This document shows positions 16,253-24,700 of a DNA stretch of 64,000 nt, piece by piece. The translations under genes and the position numbers were made by a program. The first letter of the stretch is position 1. The number at the start of each line of letters is the position of its first letter. The notes under the pieces were generated by a model. The model was not told where the DNA came from, did not search any database, and saw only the letters and a list, made by a program, of their open reading frames with translations. Origin of the DNA: Argonema galeatum A003/A1 (GTDB lineage Bacteria; Cyanobacteriota; Cyanobacteriia; Cyanobacteriales; Aerosakkonemataceae); assembly GCF_023333595.1 (NCBI RefSeq), contig NZ_JAIQZM010000013.1:69555-133554 (forward strand), given 5' to 3'.

Positions 16253-17140
16253 TTAGAAACCCGGTTTCTCTAAGAAACCGGATTTCTGAGAGATTCTAAG
16301 TACTCTCTTTAAATAAAGCAATATGCCATATAGTTTGCCAAATGCAACTTGCGGTTTCACTGGCATTAAGATAATTGCATGAAAAACAAGGCGAGTCAAT
16401 CTTAATATTAAAAACTTCTTCTTAGCATAACGTTCAACAGCTAATATATAGCTGTATGTGCTATACTTAAATTTTCCTAAGATATTTCTGCTTGTGATTG
16501 ACGAAGGATGATGAACTACGCCAATTTTATGGGCGATCGCAATTAAATGTCCTTGGCTGGCATAGCGTCTGCAAAAATCAAAGTCTTCGTAATATAGAAA
16601 GTAATCTGAATCGAACTGCGGGCAATCGTGAAACCTTTTTAAATTAATTAATAAACTGCAACCGCTGATCCAAGTACTTTCTAAATAGGGTAATTCTGAC
16701 TTATTATTATAGATAGTTTTGGCTCTGATTTCTCCATTTTCGGTAATAAATTCACCCCCAGCAAACCAAACTTTACCAGTTGGCGTGTAGACAATCGTAC
16801 CGACGATTGAAAGTTCGGGATGCGCTGCAAAAAACGTCGGGACTTTCTCCAAAGCGTCTGGGAGTAGGTAGGTATCTGGATTAATAATCCACACAATTGC
16901 CTGGGTATCTTGAGTATAAATCCAATTTAATCCTAAGTTGCAAGCTTGACCAAAACCCAGGTTACTCCCAGCTTCAAGAATGAGGATATCATCACCTTCC
17001 AGATGATGGATAGAGTCATCATCTGGGGAGTTATTGATAATGATAATTCTGTAGGCAACACCTCTGCTTGCTTGAATTGAGCTAATTAAACTAGCGATGA
17101 AATCACTGGAATAATAGTTAACTATGACAAAGTAAATCAC
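16253..17140 (-). CDS. Glycosyltransferase family 2 protein
   Basis: A 295-residue GT-A enzyme with IIIINNSPDD, NLGFGQACNLG, a WIINPDTYL variant of the DxD region, and WISGCSLLINLKRF, resembling rhamnosyltransferases. The start overlaps the rfbA stop (ATGA), indicating coupled translation in the rfb operon and supporting use of dTDP-rhamnose. The last ten residues (KSGFLEKPGF) and the stop codon are encoded by two tandem copies of a dispersed AGAAACCGG-type palindrome, so the C-terminus is repeat-derived and probably not functionally conserved. Confidence 0.9.
   Translation of the reverse strand: MIYFVIVNYYSSDFIASLISSIQASRGVAYRIIIINNSPDDDSIHHLEGDDILILEAGSNLGFGQACNLGLNWIYTQDTQAIVWIINPDTYLLPDALEKVPTFFAAHPELSIVGTIVYTPTGKVWFAGGEFITENGEIRAKTIYNNKSELPYLESTWISGCSLLINLKRFHDCPQFDSDYFLYYEDFDFCRRYASQGHLIAIAHKIGVVHHPSSITSRNILGKFKYSTYSYILAVERYAKKKFLILRLTRLVFHAIILMPVKPQVAFGKLYGILLYLKRVLRISQKSGFLEKPGF
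16255..16287. repeat. Two AGAAACC(C)GGTTTCT palindromes forming the 3' end of a gene
   Basis: 16255-16269 and 16273-16287 are near-identical short palindromes. Another copy lies at 22476-22490 and degenerate relatives near 33360-33390. Here they supply the last codons and stop of the GT2 gene and may also act as its 3' hairpin. Confidence 0.75.
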
Positions 17141-18213
17141 GCTAGTTCAATTTGACTGTCATCGCCAATCATAAAACGCAAGGCTTTCGGACGTTGTGGG
17201 GCAACAGTTAACTGGGCGCGTTGTCCAATCACGCTGTCAACAATTCTTTGATGAATGCCTACAATTTTAGCACTCTGCAAAATCACGCTATGATCGACTT
17301 CAACATCAATCAAGGTGACACGATCGCCAATGCTACTGTAAGGGCCAATAAAACAATGTTCTAAATAGCAGTTGTTGCCAATAATAACGGGGCCGCGAAT
17401 AGTACAGTTAATCAATTTAGTACCGGAACCAATTTGCACTCGCCCAATTACCTGACTGCGATCGTCTACTTCGCCAAGAATAGATTTTGTCAGACAGGTG
17501 GTATCCAGAATAATTCGGTTTGCTTCCAGCAAATCATCTTTTTTGCCGGTGTCTAACCACCAACCTTCTAACTGACAAGCTTCAACTTTTTTTTGCCGAT
17601 CGATCAAACATTGGATAGCATCGGTAATTTCCAGTTCCCCACGGGCGGAGGGTTGGATAGCAGCGATCGCATCATGAATCGCAGTAGAAAAAAAGTAAAT
17701 TCCCACCAGTGCTAAATTGGAAGGGGGAACTTTCGGTTTTTCCACCAACTGCAAAACTCGCCCATTTTCATCAACTTTGGCAACACCAAAAGCACTGGGA
17801 TTAGACACTTGGCGCAGCAAAATTAAAGCATCTGTCTGCTGGCTTTTAAAGTTGTCTAAAAATACGCCCAACTCGCTTTGAATCAAGTTATCGCCCAGAT
17901 ACATAATAAAAGGCGAGTCTTCCAAAAATGGCTGGGCAACTTTGACGGCGTGGGCTAAACCGGCGGGTTGGTCTTGCAGGATGTAAGTAATTTTAGCACC
18001 GAAGCGATCGCCATTTCCCGTCTTAGCTTTGACTTCCTCCCCAGTTTCGGGGCTAATAATAATCCCAATATCGGTAACACCAGCGGCGACAATCCCTTCA
18101 ATCCCATACCAAAGAATTGGCTTATTGGCAACGGGAACGAGTTGCTTCGCCCCTGTATAGGTGAGAGGTCGCAAACGAGTTCCTTTACCGCCGGAGAGAA
18201 TTAATGCTTTCAT
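17137..18213 (-). CDS. rfbA: Glucose-1-phosphate thymidylyltransferase (long form)
   Basis: A 358-residue nucleotidyltransferase making dTDP-glucose, the first step to dTDP-rhamnose. The N-terminal motif LSGGKGTRLRPLT, then QLVPVANKPI and MYLGDN define the catalytic domain (1-240). The remaining 110 residues are hexapeptide left-handed beta-helix (VIGNNCYLEHCFIGPYSSIG), characteristic of the long bacterial/archaeal type rather than the 290-residue enterobacterial RmlA. Overlaps rfbD and the GT2 gene by four bases each (ATGA), so the genes form a tight operon. Confidence 0.92.
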   Translation of the reverse strand: MKALILSGGKGTRLRPLTYTGAKQLVPVANKPILWYGIEGIVAAGVTDIGIIISPETGEEVKAKTGNGDRFGAKITYILQDQPAGLAHAVKVAQPFLEDSPFIMYLGDNLIQSELGVFLDNFKSQQTDALILLRQVSNPSAFGVAKVDENGRVLQLVEKPKVPPSNLALVGIYFFSTAIHDAIAAIQPSARGELEITDAIQCLIDRQKKVEACQLEGWWLDTGKKDDLLEANRIILDTTCLTKSILGEVDDRSQVIGRVQIGSGTKLINCTIRGPVIIGNNCYLEHCFIGPYSSIGDRVTLIDVEVDHSVILQSAKIVGIHQRIVDSVIGQRAQLTVAPQRPKALRFMIGDDSQIELA

Positions 18214-19094
18214 AAACTACGAGTGTAGAGTTCGGCTAACATCTTTCTTAATCCCTGTCGCCAGTGCGGCGGATAAGTTCCCAGGACTGCTGATATTTTG
18301 GCACAGGATAGAACAGAATAGGCAGGGCGACGCGCTGGTGTGGGATATTCAGCTGTTGTAATTGGAATCGTTCGTTGAATTTTCAAATCCCAGCCTAACT
18401 GTTTTGCTTCTTCAAATATAGTAACGGCAAAGTCGTACCAGCTGGCAACGCCACTATTTGTATAGTTGTAGATTCCGGCAATTTCTGGAGTAAATAGAGG
18501 AATCAGTTGCGTAATTGCACTTGCCAAATCTGCTGTACAAGTGGGGCTACCAATCTGATCTGCAACAACTCGAATTTCTTCACGTTCAGCCCCTAATCTC
18601 AGCATAGTTTTGACAAAATTTCCTTTACCGCCAACACCATAAACCCAAGCAGTTCTCAGAATAATGTAATTGTCGCAGGTTTTCTGAATTGCTATCTCAC
18701 CTTCGAGTTTGGATTTGCCGTAGACACTTAGGGCATTGGTGGCGTCGCTTTCCCGGTAAGGGTGGCTTTGGCTACCGTCAAAGACGTAATCGGTGGAAAT
18801 GTGAATGAGGGTAATTCCCAACTTTTGGCATTCTTGGGCTATGATACCGGGTGCGATCGCATTTATTTTCTCAGCCAATTCCGGTTCGCTTTCGGCTTTG
18901 TCCACCACCGTATATGCCGCCGCATTCACAACAACGTCGGGTTTTACTTCATTTATAACCTGACGAATAGCGTCTGGCAGCGTTAAATCCAGCGTCTCCC
19001 TTCCTACACCAATTACTTCACCCACAGGCACAAGAGTCTGCTGCAATTCTTGCCCCAACTGTCCCGCAATGCCTGTTACTAAGATTCGCGTCAT
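18210..19094 (-). CDS. rfbD: dTDP-4-dehydrorhamnose reductase
   Basis: A 294-residue short-chain dehydrogenase catalysing the last step of dTDP-L-rhamnose synthesis with NAD(P)H. It has the Rossmann start ILVTGIAGQLGQEL, DVVVNAAAYTVVDKAE, HISTDYVFDG, and the catalytic YGKSKLEGE. Length and all landmarks are typical. Its stop overlaps the rfbA start, and 76 bases separate it from rfbC. Confidence 0.95.
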   Translation of the reverse strand: MTRILVTGIAGQLGQELQQTLVPVGEVIGVGRETLDLTLPDAIRQVINEVKPDVVVNAAAYTVVDKAESEPELAEKINAIAPGIIAQECQKLGITLIHISTDYVFDGSQSHPYRESDATNALSVYGKSKLEGEIAIQKTCDNYIILRTAWVYGVGGKGNFVKTMLRLGAEREEIRVVADQIGSPTCTADLASAITQLIPLFTPEIAGIYNYTNSGVASWYDFAVTIFEEAKQLGWDLKIQRTIPITTAEYPTPARRPAYSVLSCAKISAVLGTYPPHWRQGLRKMLAELYTRSL

Positions 19095-19170
19095 TCGATT
19101 TTGGATGAGAGGATGAGAGGATTGACCTCACGGATGAATACGGGGGCGACCAAACCAATAATTTCAAAGG

Positions 19171-19716
19171 TTATGGAAATACTTCTGCTGTTTTGAAGGA
19201 TTTACCAGCTTGGTCTTTGGCGGATAATATTGGGGTTGCTTCCAGAGGCCATGCGATCGCCAAATCCGGGTCATTCCACAGAATACACCTTTCGTGCTGC
19301 GGAGCATAGTAGTCAGTAGTTTTGTACAACACCTCAGCAACTTCCGAAACAACCAAAAAGCCGTGGGCAAAACCGGCTGGAATCCACAGTTGGCGTTTGT
19401 TTTCAGCACTCAGCAGATAACCGACCCATTGCCCAAACGTAGGCGAACTTTCTCTTATATCCACCGCCACATCAAATATCTCACCAACAACCGATCGCAC
19501 TAATTTTCCTTGAGGCTGTTGAATCTGATAGTGTAAGCCACGCAGAACATTTTGGCTAGAACGAGAGTGATTGTCTTGGACTAAATGTGCCGTTACGCCC
19601 ATTTTATCTGCAAACGATCGCTCATTGTAACTTTCAAAGAAAAAACCACGCGCATCGCCAAATACTTGCGGTTCAATCAGCAAAACATCGGAAATTTCAG
19701 TGTTGACAACTTTCAT
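19171..19716 (-). CDS. rfbC: dTDP-4-dehydrorhamnose 3,5-epimerase
   Basis: A 181-residue cupin-fold epimerase acting between the dehydratase and the reductase in rhamnose synthesis. Landmarks: FFFESYNERSF, VLRGLHYQ with the catalytic His, GEIFDVAVDIR, and WIPAGFAHGFLVVSE. Its start overlaps by four bases the stop of the upstream 99-residue gene. The dehydratase gene rfbB is not in the window and must be elsewhere or to be found by genome search. Confidence 0.95.
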   Translation of the reverse strand: MKVVNTEISDVLLIEPQVFGDARGFFFESYNERSFADKMGVTAHLVQDNHSRSSQNVLRGLHYQIQQPQGKLVRSVVGEIFDVAVDIRESSPTFGQWVGYLLSAENKRQLWIPAGFAHGFLVVSEVAEVLYKTTDYYAPQHERCILWNDPDLAIAWPLEATPILSAKDQAGKSFKTAEVFP

Positions 19717-20012
19717 TGACTTTGCAATATGTGAGTACCGTTTAACTTAAAAGCTTTTCCCGTGTTCGTGTCAAATGCCCAAGCATTTATTTTCACCTGG
19801 CCTTTTGGCAGTTTACTTACAGAAAATGATTTTTGCCAGCCTGACATAAAGTATCCGTCTTTTTTCGTTATTTTGGCAACCTCCTCCCTTTTTGTTCTTG
19901 TATAAGCCATAAAACCGATGCTCCATCCTAACTTTATAATCAATTGTCCTATAAAAACAGCAGAGTAGACAACAATAAAAACAAAGCTCGCCCCTTCAGG
20001 ATTTTTTCGCAT
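19713..20012 (-). CDS. Small membrane-anchored hypothetical protein
   Basis: A 99-residue protein with one N-terminal membrane helix (FVFIVVYSAVFIGQLIIKLG) and a beta-rich C-terminal part (GQVKINAWAFDTNTGKAFKL). A good ribosome-binding site (AGGAG, 9 bases upstream) and an ATGA overlap with rfbC argue that it is translated. The C-terminal part resembles small beta-sandwich domains found at the ends of larger membrane proteins, so it could be a fragment of one; the family is not recognised. Confidence 0.65.
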   Translation of the reverse strand: MRKNPEGASFVFIVVYSAVFIGQLIIKLGWSIGFMAYTRTKREEVAKITKKDGYFMSGWQKSFSVSKLPKGQVKINAWAFDTNTGKAFKLNGTHILQSQ

Positions 20013-20064
20013 TCGTTTATACTCCTAAATGAAAACTACATTAGTTGGAAAATACTTGCTCTCT

Positions 20065-22254
20065 TTATCTTAAAATTTCTGCAACAGGATATGAAGTTAA
20101 ACTTACATCTATATCACCTTTGTACAATAAAGAGTTACTTATCGAAAAACTAAATGACTTGACTGGAACAGGAAACTGTCCTTTAAAAAAAGATAGAGCA
20201 TCATCAGGATTTTTCGGCAAGTGGCTCATTATAATACCGTTTTTGGCGTTGTCTGGCACAATTCTATATTCACTTTTCACACCATTCACATCAGTTACAG
20301 CTATGTTTATAGGCGGTACTCTAAAAATAGTTTTATAGATTTTACCAAAAAAAGAATATTTAAAATCAACAGCTGCACGAACCACCTGTCCATCATCAAC
20401 TTCTATTGACTGAGAAGTATTCCAGGGCAGGGATGTTTTCTTTGCTAAAGTACCTGCCGAACACTGACTTGAATTAAGTTTTGCCAATAGCATCAATTTT
20501 GAGAGCCCAGGCATATTGATAAATTCCGAAAATTTATCGGCTATTCTGTAATTGCAAAAGAGATAAAAGAAAGTTTCTGGTTCGTCAAAAAAAGGATATC
20601 TGCCATCTATGCTATCAAAATTATAAAAAATGTATTCTCTTGGATTTTTTGATAAGCTTTTCATGTTTAAGTGGTCAAGAAATGCTGTATAAGCAGAGTA
20701 TGATTGAAATATTGGTCTTGGCTTCCAGTTAAGTTTGTTAGCTTCTACCAAGGAAATTTCCCAAGGTATAATATCTATTTCTTTAGATTTTACTAGCTCT
20801 ATTACACTGTCTGGTAGTTTGATTTTAGAGAGTTTGACCTTACTTTTGGCATTCACTTGGTCTTGCAGCTTGTTCAAGTTAATCAAGGCTGATGCCCTAG
20901 CAGCTACCCGTTCGGGAGCAAACTCTGCAAGTCGTCTGTTTGTACCTTGGGGAAATGACTGATTTCCAAATGGGTTAGAAGTAAATCCATATATTAGCAT
21001 AATGAGCAACAGGTAGATATGGATCAAAAAGGAAAATTTGATTGTAGGAAGTGTTTTAGCTTTAGTAATACATATAGAAACTAGGAGAGGGGTAGAACTT
21101 ATAAACCCAATAATATGCTCATCCTGACGAACAAACCCGTGTTTAAAATTCATCCATAATATAAACGCTATAGATAGGGAAAGACCTACGGAATATTCCC
21201 TGCCACCTAAAATTAAAAGTGCAAAGATTAAAAATATTTCAGAAATTCCAACTATTAGCTCCAATTTTGAGCCCACCAAACTCATTGCACTGGAGTAACC
21301 AGAAGAAATTTCTAAAGCGCCTCTCAAATAGTCTATTAGGGGATGATTGAAATAAAAAATTATTAATATAAAGCAAAAACAGTAGACAAAATAAAATACG
21401 CCCCATCCTGTAATTCTTGGCTTTAATATTCTGGTTAAAACTTTATTGCTATTAATAACTTCCCCCAGGGTGAGTAAAATTTTACGGCTAATTACTTGCC
21501 GGGTAACCCACCATGTTGATAAGCCAAATATTACTGATAAAATAATAGAAATTATCAGCTTCAGAAAACTGTTTATATATGATTTATCTAAGGTTATAAA
21601 TAGCACGGAGTTGGTTACCAATAATGAATCTATAATGGCGAATACTATCAAGCTTATATTTTTTTTATGTTTCAGGGATGAATAAAGCTTTTCCGACAGT
21701 AATAAAAGGAGCGAACCAAGTATAGTAACTCCTAGATTCAGCTTCAAACTCAAGCAAAGACCGGCAAATACTGCCAGCCCCAAAGACCAATATCTTATAA
21801 AAATACCATCATAAAATAACAAAATAATTATAAATATAAATGAAATTTCAATGGTCGTATTTGACGATAATTTACTAAAAATAAAAGGAAATAATAAGCT
21901 GAGAATGAGAGATGCCTTTGTCAATTTTGTTCTTAGCTTTAAGAACTTTATCCAAACCAATCCAAATAATACAAAGTATACTAAAAAGCGAAAAGATACT
22001 ATAGAAAAAAAGTTTTTATCTAATACAGCCCCAGAAGTTAGGTATCCGATCGGGCCATACGTGAACACAATGTCTCGTCCAAAAATCAGTTGATCTGCTG
22101 AGGCACGACTGAGCGCATATTGCCAAGATGGGTCTAAACCTATTCTTATTCCATTCGGCATTGGTAGAAAAGCGATGAAGCAGTATGCTACTGGAAGTGC
22201 CCAGATTAGGAATAGCATACAGACTTTAAAATACTTGTACAGAGTTGCTGGCAC
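20065..22254 (-). CDS. Large polytopic membrane protein, unknown function
   Basis: A 729-residue protein starting with GTG. About ten or more hydrophobic helices occupy residues 10-420, after which a soluble domain of about 300 residues follows, ending SLTSYPVAEILR. The segment GLDPSWQYALSRA, with IVFTYGPIGYL after it, is a recognisable N-terminal pattern of uncharacterised bacterial membrane proteins found near envelope-polysaccharide genes. The layout (multi-helix plus large extracytoplasmic domain) suits a GT-C enzyme or polysaccharide-processing protein, but no catalytic acidic motif was confirmed. It is AT-richer than neighbours, hinting at transfer. Position at the head of the rfb cluster suggests an envelope role. 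Confidence 0.7.
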   Translation of the reverse strand: MPATLYKYFKVCMLFLIWALPVAYCFIAFLPMPNGIRIGLDPSWQYALSRASADQLIFGRDIVFTYGPIGYLTSGAVLDKNFFSIVSFRFLVYFVLFGLVWIKFLKLRTKLTKASLILSLLFPFIFSKLSSNTTIEISFIFIIILLFYDGIFIRYWSLGLAVFAGLCLSLKLNLGVTILGSLLLLLSEKLYSSLKHKKNISLIVFAIIDSLLVTNSVLFITLDKSYINSFLKLIISIILSVIFGLSTWWVTRQVISRKILLTLGEVINSNKVLTRILKPRITGWGVFYFVYCFCFILIIFYFNHPLIDYLRGALEISSGYSSAMSLVGSKLELIVGISEIFLIFALLILGGREYSVGLSLSIAFILWMNFKHGFVRQDEHIIGFISSTPLLVSICITKAKTLPTIKFSFLIHIYLLLIMLIYGFTSNPFGNQSFPQGTNRRLAEFAPERVAARASALINLNKLQDQVNAKSKVKLSKIKLPDSVIELVKSKEIDIIPWEISLVEANKLNWKPRPIFQSYSAYTAFLDHLNMKSLSKNPREYIFYNFDSIDGRYPFFDEPETFFYLFCNYRIADKFSEFINMPGLSKLMLLAKLNSSQCSAGTLAKKTSLPWNTSQSIEVDDGQVVRAAVDFKYSFFGKIYKTIFRVPPINIAVTDVNGVKSEYRIVPDNAKNGIIMSHLPKNPDDALSFFKGQFPVPVKSFSFSISNSLLYKGDIDVSLTSYPVAEILR

Positions 22255-22592
22255 TTGCAGTGTCCCGTTTAACTTTGTTAACCATATTACACTAAACCGT
22301 GTAAATTATTTTTATACCAAATCCGGGTTTGTTACCCCATGAGAATTTTTGGCATAAAGATTGTAGAGACGTTTCATGAAACGTCTCTACAGCCTAGAGA
22401 CATAAAGGGGATAATCGTTGCGGATTGGGTATTACTCCTGTACTAAGTAGGTGGGCGTAAATAAGCTGAACACGCAGAAACCCGGTTTCTCCCAACGCCA
22501 CAGTTGGATGCTACATAAAACAATTTGGGGTCAGCTAATGCCTTCCCCAAAAAACAAAACTTAGCGCCGTCCTTGAGCTAATTTACAAACAG
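22255..22592. other. 338-bp spacer with palindromes
   Basis: Separates the membrane-protein gene from the hlyD-type gene. It contains the 30-bp palindrome at 22362-22391, an ACCAAATCCGGGTT repeat fragment near 22316 (relative near 36526) and an AGAAACCCGGTTTCT palindrome at 22476-22490. No reading frame or clear promoter is seen. Confidence 0.6.
22362..22391. repeat. Perfect 30-bp palindrome
   Basis: TGTAGAGACGTTTCA followed by its exact reverse complement with no loop. It is a long uninterrupted palindrome and may be a dispersed cyanobacterial repeat or a protein-binding site; only one copy was found in this window. Confidence 0.8.
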
Positions 22593-24599
22593 TTACTTAA
22601 CGGTCTTAAGGTCATCAACCTGCTTTTGGAACAACTCTGTAAAGATACCCAGCACCGTCCGATTACGCACCTTTATACTGGCATTTATCGCCATACCGGA
22701 CTGAAGGCGAATTTCCCTATTGTTGTATTTTAACGTCTGATTTTCCAGCTGTATTTTGGCAGGAAAAGCATAATAAGGACGTTGTTTATCGGGAGCGGGC
22801 GCTAAAGCATCCGAACCGACAGAAGTCAGTGTACCCGTCAGAGTGCCATATTCGGTGGATGGGAAAGATTCAACATTTACCTCCACCTTCAACCCATTTT
22901 CTTCCTTCTTCAATTTATCCAAAACCTGGCCGAGATCGCGGTCTGTAATGTATATTTTTGCCACCAGTTTATCGGTAGGCACAATTGACACCACTGGTTC
23001 CGCATCAATTTGCCTGACAACATATCCCGGTGAATTTGGTTTGAGATTAAATACAATTCCATCAACTGGGGCTCGCAATTCTTGGTACTGAACAGCCTGT
23101 TTTGCCTTTTGAATTTGGCTCTCAATTTCGTCTAGCTTTTTCTTATTTTCCAATCTCAATCGAGCTAGCTGGCTATCAATTTCTGCAATCTTTTGGTGGT
23201 TATCAGCAATTTTCGTGAATATATCTTTGGCAGATAAATCACGAGTATTTTTCAACTGTTGCTTCGCCCGATCGATGGACACGGTGATGCGTTGTTGCTC
23301 TCCCTTCAGACGCTCTATTTCAGCTTGCGTTTTTAAAAGTTCGGCTTCGCCGTTGGCAACTTCACCTTGGCGGTTTGATATTTCAGATCTGCTGGCTACG
23401 AGTTCCTGGCGGCGTCTCAAGATTTCCGCTTCGCTTGCCGTGATTTCCTGGCGGCGTCTTAAGATTTCCGATTCACTTTGCGTAACCTCATTTTGGCGCG
23501 TCAAAATTTCCGATTCTCTTTCGGCAACATCATTTTGGCGCGTCAAAACTTGTTGCTCCTGCCGTCGAGATTGCAGCTCAGATATCGCCCCTTCCGCCAC
23601 TACGGATCTGATCTTATCTAGAAGGGTTTGATCTGTAGCGAGTAGAGCTTTAGCCGTTTGCGATCGATCAACCGCTCTGGGTAATTGCAATTTAGCTGTT
23701 TCAAACTGCTGGATCGCCCTGGGTAATTGCAATTTAGCTGTTTCAAACTGCTGGATCGCTCTGGGTAATTGCGCCTGGGCTGTTTCAAACTGCACCTTAG
23801 CCAGTTGTAATCGCTCCTTGGTCGTCGCTAATTGCGTACTAGCAAAGGGCAATTGTGCCGAGCCTGCGGCTAATTGCACTTGCACCTGGGCGAGTTGCGT
23901 TTGTAACTCTTGAACTTGCAACTGAGCTGCTTCCACGCGAGACCGCAATTCGGCGCGGCTGGCAGTTAAAAGGTTCTCTTGGTTGGCAAAGAATTCGTCC
24001 CCGCCGCCAGCTACTTTCGATCCATTCATCTGAGCTTTTAAGTATTGATTTTCGGCGATGAGAGCAGATCTAGACTGGGTTAGCGCTTGTAATTCGGGAC
24101 TGCCTCCTGTTCTTGCGCCATTGACTTGCGCGTAAAATTGATTTTCCCGCAGAAGCGTTTCGCGCTGTTTGAAGAGCGAGTCCAAATCTGCTTGGGGTGC
24201 TGTGGGGTCAAGCGTAATCAAAAGCTGACCTTTTGTCACCTGCTCTCCGTCTTTGACAAAAATCTCGCGTACCACGCCGCCGTTGGGTGCTTTCACTTCT
24301 TTGGCAGCACCTTCCGTTTCCAATTTACCCATAGCTGGGATTGATTGCTCGATCGGGGCAAATGCTGCCCAAAGTAGAGCGGCACCAGTCACGCTGACAA
24401 TTAGCCAAACAAAGGCGTGCGACCACCAAGAAGGTCGCTCTAATAGGATAGGTTGGTTATCTGGCTCAAAAGGAGGCGGAGGAGGGGAAACTGGTTCGGG
24501 AGGAACCCAAACGGTATTAAAATCTTTTACTTGAGCGCTACCGTTGTGTTTGCCGTTACCGTTACCATTGGAACGATCGACTATCTGTTTGTTGGTCAT
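22593..24599 (-). CDS. HlyD-family membrane fusion protein of a type I secretion system
   Basis: A 668-residue adaptor linking the inner-membrane ABC transporter to a TolC-type outer-membrane channel. One N-terminal membrane helix (about 58-80), a lipoyl half-motif (APNGGVVREIFVKDGEQV), a very long alpha-hairpin coiled coil (about 120-470), the second half (LRAPVDGIVFNL) and a beta-barrel end. The hairpin contains tandem 14-residue repeats: LPRAIQQFETAKLQ nearly three times, and an ILRRRQE-type series about six times, making it longer than the usual 430-480-residue HlyD. The gene follows the ABC transporter gene by 101 bases, with a strong hairpin between them. Confidence 0.93.
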   Translation of the reverse strand: MTNKQIVDRSNGNGNGKHNGSAQVKDFNTVWVPPEPVSPPPPPFEPDNQPILLERPSWWSHAFVWLIVSVTGAALLWAAFAPIEQSIPAMGKLETEGAAKEVKAPNGGVVREIFVKDGEQVTKGQLLITLDPTAPQADLDSLFKQRETLLRENQFYAQVNGARTGGSPELQALTQSRSALIAENQYLKAQMNGSKVAGGGDEFFANQENLLTASRAELRSRVEAAQLQVQELQTQLAQVQVQLAAGSAQLPFASTQLATTKERLQLAKVQFETAQAQLPRAIQQFETAKLQLPRAIQQFETAKLQLPRAVDRSQTAKALLATDQTLLDKIRSVVAEGAISELQSRRQEQQVLTRQNDVAERESEILTRQNEVTQSESEILRRRQEITASEAEILRRRQELVASRSEISNRQGEVANGEAELLKTQAEIERLKGEQQRITVSIDRAKQQLKNTRDLSAKDIFTKIADNHQKIAEIDSQLARLRLENKKKLDEIESQIQKAKQAVQYQELRAPVDGIVFNLKPNSPGYVVRQIDAEPVVSIVPTDKLVAKIYITDRDLGQVLDKLKKEENGLKVEVNVESFPSTEYGTLTGTLTSVGSDALAPAPDKQRPYYAFPAKIQLENQTLKYNNREIRLQSGMAINASIKVRNRTVLGIFTELFQKQVDDLKTVK

Positions 24600-24642
24600 G
24601 ATTTTTTATTGGTAATTGGTAATGGTTAATTGCGAATTAAAG

Positions 24643-24698
24643 ATTTCCCAAAAGCAGATTGAATTCAATTTCAAATCTTCAATCTGCTTTTGGGAAAT
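24643..24698. terminator. 21-bp perfect hairpin between ABC transporter and hlyD-type genes
   Basis: The arms 24643-24663 and 24678-24698 pair perfectly (core CCCAAAAGCAGATTGAA) around a 14-base loop, starting 3 bases past the transporter stop. A weak T-rich tract follows in the minus direction (TCTTTAATT). It may be a partial terminator or an mRNA-stability element that sets the ratio of transporter to adaptor. Confidence 0.6.
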
Positions 24699-24700
24699 TA

